Source of the DNA: Myxococcus sp. RHSTA-1-4
Lineage (GTDB): Bacteria > Myxococcota > Myxococcia > Myxococcales > Myxococcaceae
NCBI RefSeq assembly: GCF_020037125.1
Contig: NZ_JAIQDG010000021.1
Coordinates: forward strand, 124,001 to 188,000
Length of the DNA stretch: 64,000 nucleotides
Direction: 5' to 3'
The translations under genes were made by a program, and so were the position numbers. The notes beneath the pieces were generated by a model. That model saw only the letters and a list, made by a program, of their open reading frames with translations. It was not told the origin of the DNA and ran no database searches. This document shows positions 51,972 to 59,894 of this stretch, one piece after another. The first letter of the stretch is position 1. Each line of letters starts with the position of its first letter.

Positions 51972-53897
51972 ATGGCGCAAGGGACGCGGGAAGGCACTCT
52001 TGCCGTAGCCGGACATTCTCCGGCGCGACTGGCCGGCGGTCCACGCCGCTCGCCACGTCTGCGCCCGCTTCTCGTGCTCCTGCTCGACGCGGTCATCACG
52101 GGCGGTGCACTCTTCTTCGCGGTGCTGCTGCGCTTCGACGGGCGGATGCCCGCGCGGTGGCAGATGGCGTTCCTGCATGGGCTGCCCCTGCTGCTCGCGC
52201 TGCGCCTGGGGACCCTGGTCTGGTTCAAGCTGCACCGCTGGTCCTTCCGCAGCCCGGGCCTCAGCGAGGCGGGACGGCTCATCCTCGCCAATGCGCTCGC
52301 CACCATTGCCTTCGAGGTGCTCCGGTCCTCCCTCACCCTCGAGCGCCTGCCGCTCTCGGTGGTGGGCATCGAGTTCTTCGTCTCCACGGCGCTGATGGGG
52401 GGGCACCGGTTCGCACCGCGGATGGCGCGGCAGTGGTACCTCGACCGGCAGCGCGCGCGCCGGAGGGGCACCCGGCGCGCCATCATCGTCGGCGCGGGCG
52501 GCGCCGGAGACCTGCTGCTGCGAGACCTCCGGCGCACCCCCGGCAGCCCCTGGCACGTCATCGGGCTGGTGGACGACGACCCCGCCAAGCACGGCACCCG
52601 CCTCAATGGCAGGCGGGTGTTCGGCCCCATCGACTCGCTACCGGAGCTGGTGAAGAAGCACCGCGTGAGCCAGGTGCTCATCGCCATTCCCACCCTGGCC
52701 CCCGAGCGCATCCAGCACATCCTGAACCTGTGCAGGGACCTGGACGTCGGGTTCAAGATCCTCCCCGCCTCATTCGTCTATCTCGACAAGAAGATTACCT
52801 CCGCGATGCTGCATGACCTCAGCCCGGAGCACCTGCTGCCCCGGGACGCCGTCGCGTTCGACCGCGAGGAGGTCCACCGGCTCGTCACCGGCCGCCGCAT
52901 CCTCGTCACCGGAGGCGCGGGCTCCATCGGCAGCGAAATCGCGCGTCAGGTCGCCGAGCACGCGCCCGCCTCGCTCGTGCTGCTCGACATCAACGAGAAC
53001 GAGCTCTACCTGCTCGTGCGCGAGCTCCAGGAGCGCTACCCACGGCTTCCGGTGACGGCCCTGGTGGCGGACATCCGGGACCAGCCCCGGATGATGCGCA
53101 TCGGCGCGGAGCATGCGCCGCAGTACGTCTTCCACGCGGCCGCGCACAAGCACGTGCCCCTGATGGAGGACTCGCCCGAGGAGGCCATCAAGAACAACGT
53201 CTTCGGAACCCGCAACGTCGCGCGCATGGCGGACGCCTGTGGCGTGGAGCGCTTCGTGCTCATCTCCACCGACAAGGCGGTCCACCCCACGTCCATCATG
53301 GGGGCCTCCAAGCGGCTCGCGGAGATGGTCGTCCGCGACCTCGCGGCCCGCTCGCGCACCGCGTTCACCGCCGTCCGCTTCGGCAACGTGCTCGGCTCCG
53401 CGGGCAGCGTGGTGCCCCTCTTCAAGCGGCAGATTCAGCGCGGCGGGCCCGTCACCGTGACGCATCCGGACTGCACCCGTTACTTCATGACCATTCCCGA
53501 GGCCGTCGGGCTCGTGGTGCTCGCGGGGCTGGGAGGCTATGGAGACCTGTGCATCCTCGACATGGGGAACCCCGTGCGCATCTCCGAGCTCGCCGCCAAC
53601 ACCATCACCCTGGCGGGCCTGGTGCCGGGCAAGGACATCCCCATCGTCTACACGGGGCTGCGCCCGGGCGAGAAGCTCGAGGAGACGCTGCTGAGCGAGG
53701 AGGAGGAGCGCACCCAGCAGGTCCGCAACCGCATCAAGGTGGCGCGCAGCCCCGCGCCTCCCGCGGACTTCCACGCCCGGCTCCGGCGGCTGTGGCGGGC
53801 GGCGCGGACCGGCGACACGCCCGGCGTGACGAACACCCTTCTCACCCTCATCCCGACCTACGCCCCGTCGAAGGCCCCGGGCCCCGGGAAGCGGTAG
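51972..53897 (+). CDS. UDP-sugar 4,6-dehydratase, membrane type (CapD/WbpM/PglF family)
   Basis: A 641-aa protein with a run of four or so N-terminal transmembrane helices (about 30-150), then a CoA-binding-like Rossmann domain ('IIVGAGGAGDLLLRDL'), then the catalytic short-chain dehydrogenase domain with NAD motif 'GGAGSIGSEI' (residue 314 on). The active-site segment is 'TDKAVHPTSIMGASKR', the WbpM/PglF pattern in which Met replaces the Tyr of other SDRs. The reaction converts UDP-GlcNAc to UDP-4-keto-6-deoxy-GlcNAc at the inner membrane. It probably feeds the DegT aminotransferase at 58003. Its 3' end overlaps the next gene on the opposite strand by 40 bases. Confidence 0.92.
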   Translation: MAQGTREGTLAVAGHSPARLAGGPRRSPRLRPLLVLLLDAVITGGALFFAVLLRFDGRMPARWQMAFLHGLPLLLALRLGTLVWFKLHRWSFRSPGLSEAGRLILANALATIAFEVLRSSLTLERLPLSVVGIEFFVSTALMGGHRFAPRMARQWYLDRQRARRRGTRRAIIVGAGGAGDLLLRDLRRTPGSPWHVIGLVDDDPAKHGTRLNGRRVFGPIDSLPELVKKHRVSQVLIAIPTLAPERIQHILNLCRDLDVGFKILPASFVYLDKKITSAMLHDLSPEHLLPRDAVAFDREEVHRLVTGRRILVTGGAGSIGSEIARQVAEHAPASLVLLDINENELYLLVRELQERYPRLPVTALVADIRDQPRMMRIGAEHAPQYVFHAAAHKHVPLMEDSPEEAIKNNVFGTRNVARMADACGVERFVLISTDKAVHPTSIMGASKRLAEMVVRDLAARSRTAFTAVRFGNVLGSAGSVVPLFKRQIQRGGPVTVTHPDCTRYFMTIPEAVGLVVLAGLGGYGDLCILDMGNPVRISELAANTITLAGLVPGKDIPIVYTGLRPGEKLEETLLSEEEERTQQVRNRIKVARSPAPPADFHARLRRLWRAARTGDTPGVTNTLLTLIPTYAPSKAPGPGKR

Positions 53898-54826
53898 GCC
53901 GGGAAGTACCCCCCCTCCGCGCGGCCTCCCACCAGGTGGGCGTACAGCTCCGGCTCGCAGACGATTTCGTGGGTGCGGAGCCGGGAGCTCGAGTTCGCCA
54001 GGCCCCGCTTGAACTCCTCGAGGCCGTCGCCCGGCTGGATGCCTCCCCCCAGGTGGAGCGGCAAGCCGAGTTCCGAACAGAGCTCGGCCATGGCGACGAA
54101 GAGGTTCTTGGACGGCGAGCGGGCCCGGTACGCGTCCGCCGTCCCCCCGAGGTAGTAGTGCAGCACCCCGTCGCTGCTGACACAGACCGCCGCGGCGGCG
54201 ACCTGCCCGTCCGGAGCCCGCGTCGTCAGGAGCCATGCGACGGGTGAAGCGAACAGCTCCTCGAAGTATGCATCCGAGAAGAAGTACCGCGCGCTCGCCC
54301 GGTCGCGGACCATGGTCTGCCGGTACGCCTGCTTGAACCCCTCTCGCACCTCGCTCGCCGCCTCGCGGGCAGGCTCACGGTGGGTGACGAAGCCGTCCCG
54401 GACGTTGCGCTTCACGTGCCGCCGGTGCATCTCCCGGAACTCGACGGGCAGGCGAGGGTCGATGAAGAACACTTCGTTGCGCTCGGTTGCCCCCCCGAAG
54501 CAGCGCGGCCCGGAGACGCGGTCTCTCACGAAGATGCAGACAAGCCCGGTGGCCCGCCAGTCCACCGACTCCTTGGGCACCTCGCTCAGTCCGTTCACCA
54601 ACCCGCCTGGATACCCATACGGAGAGACCGCGTCGCGGTGGGGCGTCCCCTCGATGGGCCGTACGATGAGTGGGAGCAGCAACGACCTGCCCTCGCCTCC
54701 GTCGATGACGAGGGAGTGCGTGACGCCCTCGGCGCGCAGGTGGTGCGGAGAGCGGAAGTAGTCCGCGGACCGTGCCGACGCACCCGCGTCGGGGACCAGC
54801 ATGGCCCGCAACTGCGTCTTCGTCAT
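53858..54826 (-). CDS. FemAB/GNAT-like acyltransferase, second copy
   Basis: A 322-aa protein starting at ATG 54826 (GGAGGT lies 12 bases before it; an ATG at 54940 would add 38 residues with no site). 'GYPGGLVNG', 'HRRHVKRNVRDGFVTHREPA' and 'WLLTTRAPDGQVAAAAVCVS' then 'HYYLGGTADAYRARSPSKNL' are the FemAB-type blocks with the Y-x-x-x-x-x-x-A-x-x-x-x-x-x-x-L motif. It is diverged from the copy at 50784. It probably acylates a sugar or lipid intermediate, and could supply the acetylation that follows 4-amino sugar formation. The gene is convergent with the dehydratase and overlaps it by 40 bases. Confidence 0.62.
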   Translation of the reverse strand: MTKTQLRAMLVPDAGASARSADYFRSPHHLRAEGVTHSLVIDGGEGRSLLLPLIVRPIEGTPHRDAVSPYGYPGGLVNGLSEVPKESVDWRATGLVCIFVRDRVSGPRCFGGATERNEVFFIDPRLPVEFREMHRRHVKRNVRDGFVTHREPAREAASEVREGFKQAYRQTMVRDRASARYFFSDAYFEELFASPVAWLLTTRAPDGQVAAAAVCVSSDGVLHYYLGGTADAYRARSPSKNLFVAMAELCSELGLPLHLGGGIQPGDGLEEFKRGLANSSSRLRTHEIVCEPELYAHLVGGRAEGGYFPAYRFPGPGAFDGA

Positions 54827-54918
54827 CGGCTCGCACCACCTCCGAGCGGGCGGCCCATGCCTCGCGGTACGAGCCTTCGTCGGAATTTGGTTTGTCTGCA
54901 CACGTTCCAGTCGCCAAC

Positions 54919-54936
54919 GAACGCATTCCGGCGTTC
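54919..54936. promoter_or_regulatory. Short inverted repeat in a divergent gap
   Basis: GAACGC (54919-54924) and GCGTTC (54931-54936) form a 6-bp inverted repeat with a 6-bp spacer, 94 bases before the acyltransferase start and 57 bases before the lipoprotein start. It is the only symmetric element in this gap. It is short enough to be chance. Confidence 0.3.
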
Positions 54937-54993
54937 CCATTGCAGAGTAGTCATCCGCGCGAGCGGAGGCCTACTCCCCCAAGGACACAATTG

Positions 54994-56460
54994 ATGTTGG
55001 ACTTCCGTCGTCGAAGCACCCGTGGCCTTGCCATGTCCTCAATCCTGGCCCTCGCCGTTCTGTTTGGAATGGCCTGCGACCCCAACGCCGAAATGGTGGA
55101 CCCTGACTCCGGTCAGGTCGTGACCCCCGACGGCGAGCAGGTCGCCGCGGCCCCCGACATGGGCGCTGATGTGCCCGCCGCGAACGACTCCGAGCCGGTT
55201 GCCGCCGCCCCCGACGAGGGGGCTGAAGCGCCCGCCGTGGACGACTCCGAGCCGGTTGCCGCTGCCCCCGACGAGGGGGGCGATGCGCCCACCGCCCCCG
55301 AGCTGATTGCCGCGGTTCCCGATGCGGACGCCGACGCGCCCGCCGCGGACGGCTCCGAGCCGGTTGCCGCGCAGCCGGCCCCGGCGCCCTCCTCCGACTC
55401 GCCGACCGCGACGGCCGCGGCGACCACTCCGCTCCGCACCGTGGCGGCCTGGGAGTCGCTGTTCCTCGGGCGCTGGAACACCGAGCACAACGCGGACTAC
55501 CTGCCCCGGAGCAACTCGCTGGACAGCTGGCAGTTCTACAACCTGGCCTATGGCATCGACGCGAACACCGCGATGTACCGGGCCACGGGCAAGACGCAGT
55601 ACCTGGACCGTGCGCTCCTCTACGTCAACAACATGGTCCGCAACGCGAAGCTGTCGTCGTCGCTGCCCCAGAGCCAGTTCAAGGACTCGTACCTGGGCTG
55701 GGCCTCGCAGCGCTCCGACACCCTGGGGAAGGAAGTTCCCCTGTTCGAGAGCTATTGCTGGCGCTACGTGACGCGCATGCTGCGCGTCATCCGCGAGACG
55801 CCCACGCTGTATGGTAATGCCACCTACCGCGCGCAGTACGACCGGCTGCTGGCCTTCTCGGAGAAGAACATCTTCGAGAAGTGGCACCGGCGCGGGGCGA
55901 ACTCCTTCATCTACCGCAACCGCACGCACATGGCCTCGCACTGGGCCTACATCGCGATGGACCTGTCGCGCATGACCACGGACGCCACGCGCAAGGCCAC
56001 CTACCTGACTGTTTTCAACAACATCAACCGTGACCTGCCGAACTCCACGTCGTCCCTGCGCCAGCAGCTGCGCCCGGGCTTCGTCTCCACGCCGACCTAC
56101 TACTGGAGCGACGTGTGGGGCTCCACCGCCCGCCCCGGCCAGGACGTGGCTCACGCGAATGGCATGCTTGCCTACATCGTCGAGGCGCATGACGCCGGCA
56201 TGGAGTGGACGGACGACGACATCCGCAAGTTCACCGCGACGCTCAACTCCGTCATCTGGCCCTCGGCCACGCGGTACGCCACCTACGTCGACGGCTCGGG
56301 CACCGGCAATGGCTGGTTCAACGACGGCCTGATGAAGCTCGGCCGCTACGACGCCAACCTGCAGCGCCGGCTGGAGGCGCATCGCGTCGGCAACAACATC
56401 ATGTTCTACGCGAACGGCGCGCTCAACGCGCGAATCCTGTCCGGGCTCGCCACGCCGTAG
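54994..56460 (+). CDS. Lipoprotein with acidic repeat linker and possible alpha/alpha-toroid domain
   Basis: A 488-aa protein from ATG 54994 (AAGGA about 10 bases upstream). The lipobox is 'LFGMAC', so the protein is probably anchored on the membrane surface. Residues 30-140 are a Pro/Ala/Asp/Glu-rich linker with a 19-residue tandem unit. The remaining 340 residues are mostly helix with many Tyr, Trp and Asn: 'DSWQFYNLAYGIDANTAMYR', 'WRYVTRMLRVIRET', 'SHWAYIAMDLSRM'. The pattern is like (alpha/alpha) toroid enzymes that act on polysaccharides (lyases, hydrolases or epimerases). I do not identify a catalytic motif, so the function is open. Confidence 0.65.
   Translation: MLDFRRRSTRGLAMSSILALAVLFGMACDPNAEMVDPDSGQVVTPDGEQVAAAPDMGADVPAANDSEPVAAAPDEGAEAPAVDDSEPVAAAPDEGGDAPTAPELIAAVPDADADAPAADGSEPVAAQPAPAPSSDSPTATAAATTPLRTVAAWESLFLGRWNTEHNADYLPRSNSLDSWQFYNLAYGIDANTAMYRATGKTQYLDRALLYVNNMVRNAKLSSSLPQSQFKDSYLGWASQRSDTLGKEVPLFESYCWRYVTRMLRVIRETPTLYGNATYRAQYDRLLAFSEKNIFEKWHRRGANSFIYRNRTHMASHWAYIAMDLSRMTTDATRKATYLTVFNNINRDLPNSTSSLRQQLRPGFVSTPTYYWSDVWGSTARPGQDVAHANGMLAYIVEAHDAGMEWTDDDIRKFTATLNSVIWPSATRYATYVDGSGTGNGWFNDGLMKLGRYDANLQRRLEAHRVGNNIMFYANGALNARILSGLATP
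55186..55299 (+). repeat. Two tandem 57-bp units in the lipoprotein linker
   Basis: Two in-frame 57-bp copies, at 55186-55242 and 55243-55299, encode a unit beginning D-S-E-P-V-A-A-A-P-D-E-G. A partial third form with 'GSEPVAAQPAPAP' follows at about 55345. The identical DNA between copies points to recent duplication. Confidence 0.8.
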
Positions 56461-56488
56461 GCAGCATTCACAATCGGTTGTTCCCGGG

Positions 56489-56522
56489 TCGCCGGGCGGC
56501 GCTTCACCGCGTCGCCCGGCGA
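56489..56522 (+). terminator. Hairpin terminator after the lipoprotein gene
   Basis: TCGCCGGGCG (56489-56498) pairs perfectly with CGCCCGGCGA (56513-56522) around a 14-base loop. It starts 29 bases after the stop and is followed by TTCGCGTTTTCGTTT, a weak T-rich tract. It separates the lipoprotein gene from the glycosyltransferase. Confidence 0.65.
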
Positions 56523-56617
56523 TTCGCGTTTTCGTTTCCCCCGCCTTTCGTCACGGACTGGCCTGCACAGGACCCGGTCCTGCCCCGTGGGGCGCTTGCT
56601 GGCACCAGGAAGTCCCT

Positions 56618-57880
56618 ATGAAGTCCGGACGCCATGCGGAGATGCGTGGCGCGAGGGCCTCCCACATGCCGCCGAATCGCATGCTCATCTTCAGCCCGGC
56701 CGCCTTCCAGCTCTCGGGGCACCAGCAGTCCTATCTCACCGGGCTGGGCGAGGCGCTCGGACGGCTCGGCGTGGACGTCCACGTCCTCGGGCTGAGGGGG
56801 CGCGGGAGCTATCCCGCCCCCATCGTCTCGCACGCGGTCGGAAAGGACACGGCCGTCGAATCACGCTCGGCATACCGTGAGCGCCTGGGGCCCCTGGGAG
56901 ATGTCGTCTGGGGAACGGGCCGCCTCACGCACCAGGTCCACCTGCTCAACGAATTGCGGCGCGTGCACCACCACCTGGGCGGGCCACCGCTCCTGTTCGA
57001 GGGCTTCGAGTACCTCTCGCTGGCGGCGTACGTCGCGCAAGCGCGCCGCACCCATCGGCAGGCGTGCATCTTCCACGACACGAACTTCAACTTGAGGCAC
57101 GCGTCGCCCGTCGCCGCCGCCTACAAGCTCCTCGCGCGCCCCTTCGCGAGGCACATCCTGCGCAGCATGGACCGGGCCTTCGTCCACGCGCCCGGGATGC
57201 GGGAGAACCTGTTCGAGAACGTCGACCCCGAGCGGCGCTACACCCACAAGGTCGAGGTGATTCCCTATGGGGCACCCCATCCCGAGAAGGTGCCGCGCCT
57301 GGACCGGGCGGAGGCCCGCGCCGCGCTGGGTATCGGCACGCGGCGCAAGGCGCTGCTCGCCTTTGGCACCCTGCGGGCCGACAAGTGCTTCCGCCTGGTC
57401 CTCGGGGCCCTGGCGCGAAGCCCGGAGTGGGAGTTGCTCGTCGCCGGCCCGGAGGGTGACGTCTCGTTCCGGCAGCTCCAGACGCTCTGCGAGCAGGCCG
57501 GCGTCCAGCAGCGCGTCCGGATGTTCCCGGGCTTCGTCCCCCTGGGCGAGCACCCCCGGTACTTCGGGGCCGCGGACGCGGTGCTCAACCTCTACGAGGA
57601 ACACATCCGCCACGAGAGCGGCACGGCGCAGCTCGCCCGGTCCTTCCTCCGTCCCGTCATCGCGGGAGGGCCGCCCGACCTCCACGCCTACGTGCGCGAG
57701 ACGGGCGCGGGCTGGCCCGTGAGCCCCTTGAGCGTGGACCGCCTCACCGCGGTGCTGGACGAGGCCGCCCGCCTCGACGAGGCCGGGCGCGCCGCCATGG
57801 AGCGGCGCATCCACGCGGCGGCGGTCGCGCGCTCGTGGGATGCGGTGGCCTCCAGGGTGCTCACCGCGCTCTCCGGATGA
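56618..57880 (+). CDS. Glycosyltransferase (GT4-like)
   Basis: A 420-aa protein with AGGAAG before ATG 56618. It has the GT-B fold pattern: an N-terminal Rossmann start 'MLIFSPAAFQLSGHQQSYLT', linker 'VEVIPYGAPHPEKVPRL', and a C-terminal domain opening 'KALLAFGTLRADKCFRLVLG' with 'VRMFPGFVPLGEHPRYFGAA'. The C-terminal E-x7-E motif is poorly preserved ('YEEHIRHESGTAQLARSFLR'). It probably adds a sugar to the lipid-linked oligosaccharide at the cytoplasmic face. It stands upstream of the aminotransferase in the same direction. Confidence 0.82.
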   Translation: MKSGRHAEMRGARASHMPPNRMLIFSPAAFQLSGHQQSYLTGLGEALGRLGVDVHVLGLRGRGSYPAPIVSHAVGKDTAVESRSAYRERLGPLGDVVWGTGRLTHQVHLLNELRRVHHHLGGPPLLFEGFEYLSLAAYVAQARRTHRQACIFHDTNFNLRHASPVAAAYKLLARPFARHILRSMDRAFVHAPGMRENLFENVDPERRYTHKVEVIPYGAPHPEKVPRLDRAEARAALGIGTRRKALLAFGTLRADKCFRLVLGALARSPEWELLVAGPEGDVSFRQLQTLCEQAGVQQRVRMFPGFVPLGEHPRYFGAADAVLNLYEEHIRHESGTAQLARSFLRPVIAGGPPDLHAYVRETGAGWPVSPLSVDRLTAVLDEAARLDEAGRAAMERRIHAAAVARSWDAVASRVLTALSG

Positions 57881-58002
57881 GCGGCGCCACGGAAGCAGAC
57901 AGATTCCCCGCCTCTCCGGCCCAGGGCACGGAAGGGCCGCGGTGCGCAGGCTCCGGGCAGACCGAGACGCGGCCGCCCGGCCCCTTTCCAGGAGTGAAGC
58001 CC

Positions 58003-59136
58003 ATGCCCCAGCGCATCCACCTGTCCTCGCCGCACCTGGGAGGACTCGAGCGTGGCTACGTGGACGAGGCGTTCGCGAGCAACTGGATTGCCCCGCTGGG
58101 CCCCCACGTCGACGCCTTCCAGGAGGAATTCGCCCGCTGCGTCGGAGCGCCGCACGCGCTCGCGCTGAGCTCCGGCACGGCCGCGCTCCACCTCGCGCTC
58201 CAGCTGGCCGGCGTGGGCCCGGGAGACGACGTGCTGGTGAGCACCCTCACCTTCTCCGCCTCGGTGAATCCCATCCGCTACCTGGGGGCGTCCCCCGTCT
58301 TCATCGACAGCGAGCGCGCCTCCTGGAACATGGACCCCGCCCTGCTGGAAGAGGAGCTGGAGGCCCGCGCCCGCTCCGGAAAGCTGCCTCGCGCGGTGGT
58401 CGTGGTCCACCTCTACGGACAGAGCGCCGACCTGGACCCCATCCTCGCGGCCTGCGACCGCCACGGCGTGCCGGTCATCGAGGACGCGGCGGAGGCCCTG
58501 GGCAGCACGTACAAGGGGCGTGTCCCGGGCACGCTGGGCCGCGCCGGCATCTACTCCTTCAACGGGAACAAGATCATCACCACGTCGGGTGGAGGGATGC
58601 TGGTGTCACCCGACGAGGCGCTCATCCGCCACGCGCTCAAGCTCGCCACCCAGGCGCGCGACGCCGCGCCGCACTACCAGCACTCCGAGGTGGGCTACAA
58701 CTACCGGCTCAGCAACGTGCTGGCGGCCATCGGCCGCGCGCAGCTCCGGGTGCTGGAGGAGCGTGTCGCCGCGCGGCGCTGGAATCATGCCTGTTACGTC
58801 CGCGAGCTCGCCGACGTGCCGGGCATCACCTTCATGCCCGAGGCCCCCTGGGGGCGGCACACGCGCTGGCTGACGACGCTGACCATCGACCCGGTGCGCT
58901 TCGGCGCGGACCGCGAGGCGGTGCGGCTCGCGCTGGAGCGGGAGGACATCGAGGCGCGGCCGGTGTGGAAGCCCATGCACCAGCAGCCGGTGTTCTCCAC
59001 CTTCGAGCGGCGGGGCGGCCACGTGGCGGAGGAGCTGTTCCAGCACGGCCTGTGCCTGCCGTCCGGCTCCAACCTCACTCCGGACGACCTGGCCCGGGTG
59101 GTGGAGGTGGTGAAGGCCGTGCATCAGGCCCGCTGA
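58003..59136 (+). CDS. PLP-dependent sugar aminotransferase (DegT/DnrJ/EryC1/StrS)
   Basis: A 377-aa protein from ATG 58003 with AGGAG upstream. The family opening 'RIHLSSPHLGGLERGYVDEA' and 'NWIAPLGPHVDAFQEEF' is followed by 'LALSSGTAALHLAL'. The PLP-binding Lys190 lies in 'FNGNKIITTSGGGM'. The fold and 'HQQPVF' C-terminal block match the PglE/WecE group that aminates the 4-keto of UDP-4-keto-6-deoxy-GlcNAc. With the dehydratase at 51972 this would give a UDP-4-amino-sugar. The ribosome binding site is good. Confidence 0.92.
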   Translation: MPQRIHLSSPHLGGLERGYVDEAFASNWIAPLGPHVDAFQEEFARCVGAPHALALSSGTAALHLALQLAGVGPGDDVLVSTLTFSASVNPIRYLGASPVFIDSERASWNMDPALLEEELEARARSGKLPRAVVVVHLYGQSADLDPILAACDRHGVPVIEDAAEALGSTYKGRVPGTLGRAGIYSFNGNKIITTSGGGMLVSPDEALIRHALKLATQARDAAPHYQHSEVGYNYRLSNVLAAIGRAQLRVLEERVAARRWNHACYVRELADVPGITFMPEAPWGRHTRWLTTLTIDPVRFGADREAVRLALEREDIEARPVWKPMHQQPVFSTFERRGGHVAEELFQHGLCLPSGSNLTPDDLARVVEVVKAVHQAR

Positions 59137-59768
59137 GCCCGAGGCCCTTCACTGTTGCCCAGGAAGGGGTACATCGTCATGCGCCCCTCCGGGGCGATGC
59201 CCTGGCGCTGCACGACGCGCAGGAAGGTCAACGCGAGAATCCTCGCGTCGAGCCACAGGCTCCAGTGGTCCACGTACCAGACGTCGAGCCGGAAGCGCTC
59301 TTCCCAGTCCAGCGCGTTGCGTCCGTTCACCTGCGCCCAGCCGGTGATGCCCGGAAGCACTTCGTGGCGCCGCGCCTGCTCGGCGGAGTAGCGCGGCAGG
59401 TACTCGACCAGGAGCGGGCGCGGGCCCACCAGGCTCATGTCGCCGCGCAGCACGTTCCAGAGCTGTGGAAGCTCGTCCAGGCTGGCCGAGCGCAGGAACC
59501 GTCCGAGCCGCGTGAGGCGCTGCGCGTCCGGAAGTGGACGGCCGTCCGCGCCCCGGGCGTCGAGCATGGTGCGGAACTTCACGAGCTGGAACGTCCTGCC
59601 CCCACGTCCCGGGCGCTGCTGGCGGAAGAGCACCGGGCGGCCCATGGAGACGCGGACGGCCAGTGCCGTCGCGGCCATCACCGGGGCGAAGCAGAGGAGT
59701 CCCGCGGCCGCGGCCAGCCGGTCGATGCATTTCTTGAAGAAGAGCGCCGTCCCAGCCTGTCGTCGCAT
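59124..59768 (-). CDS. Initiating phosphoglycosyl transferase (PglC/WcaJ-type)
   Basis: A 214-aa monotopic phosphoglycosyl transferase, the short (PglC-like) form without the N-terminal multispan region of WbaP/WcaJ. The family motifs are present: a single re-entrant hydrophobic helix (about 15-40), 'LVKFRTML', the catalytic Asp-Glu pair (98-99) in 'LDELPQLWNVLRGDMSLVGP', and 'GITGWAQVNGRN'. It transfers a phospho-sugar to undecaprenyl phosphate on the cytoplasmic side. It overlaps the aminotransferase 3' end by 13 bases, tail to tail. Confidence 0.94.
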   Translation of the reverse strand: MRRQAGTALFFKKCIDRLAAAAGLLCFAPVMAATALAVRVSMGRPVLFRQQRPGRGGRTFQLVKFRTMLDARGADGRPLPDAQRLTRLGRFLRSASLDELPQLWNVLRGDMSLVGPRPLLVEYLPRYSAEQARRHEVLPGITGWAQVNGRNALDWEERFRLDVWYVDHWSLWLDARILALTFLRVVQRQGIAPEGRMTMYPFLGNSEGPRAQRA

Positions 59769-59894
59769 CCGCCCGCCCCCGCTTCCGATTCTCTTTCACA
59801 CGCGAACGTGGGTACCACCGTGCGTCCCCACCACCTGCCCATGAGCAGTGCTCGCTGTCGCGACCCGGGCACCGGGGCTCCCCCGCCGGGGGGC

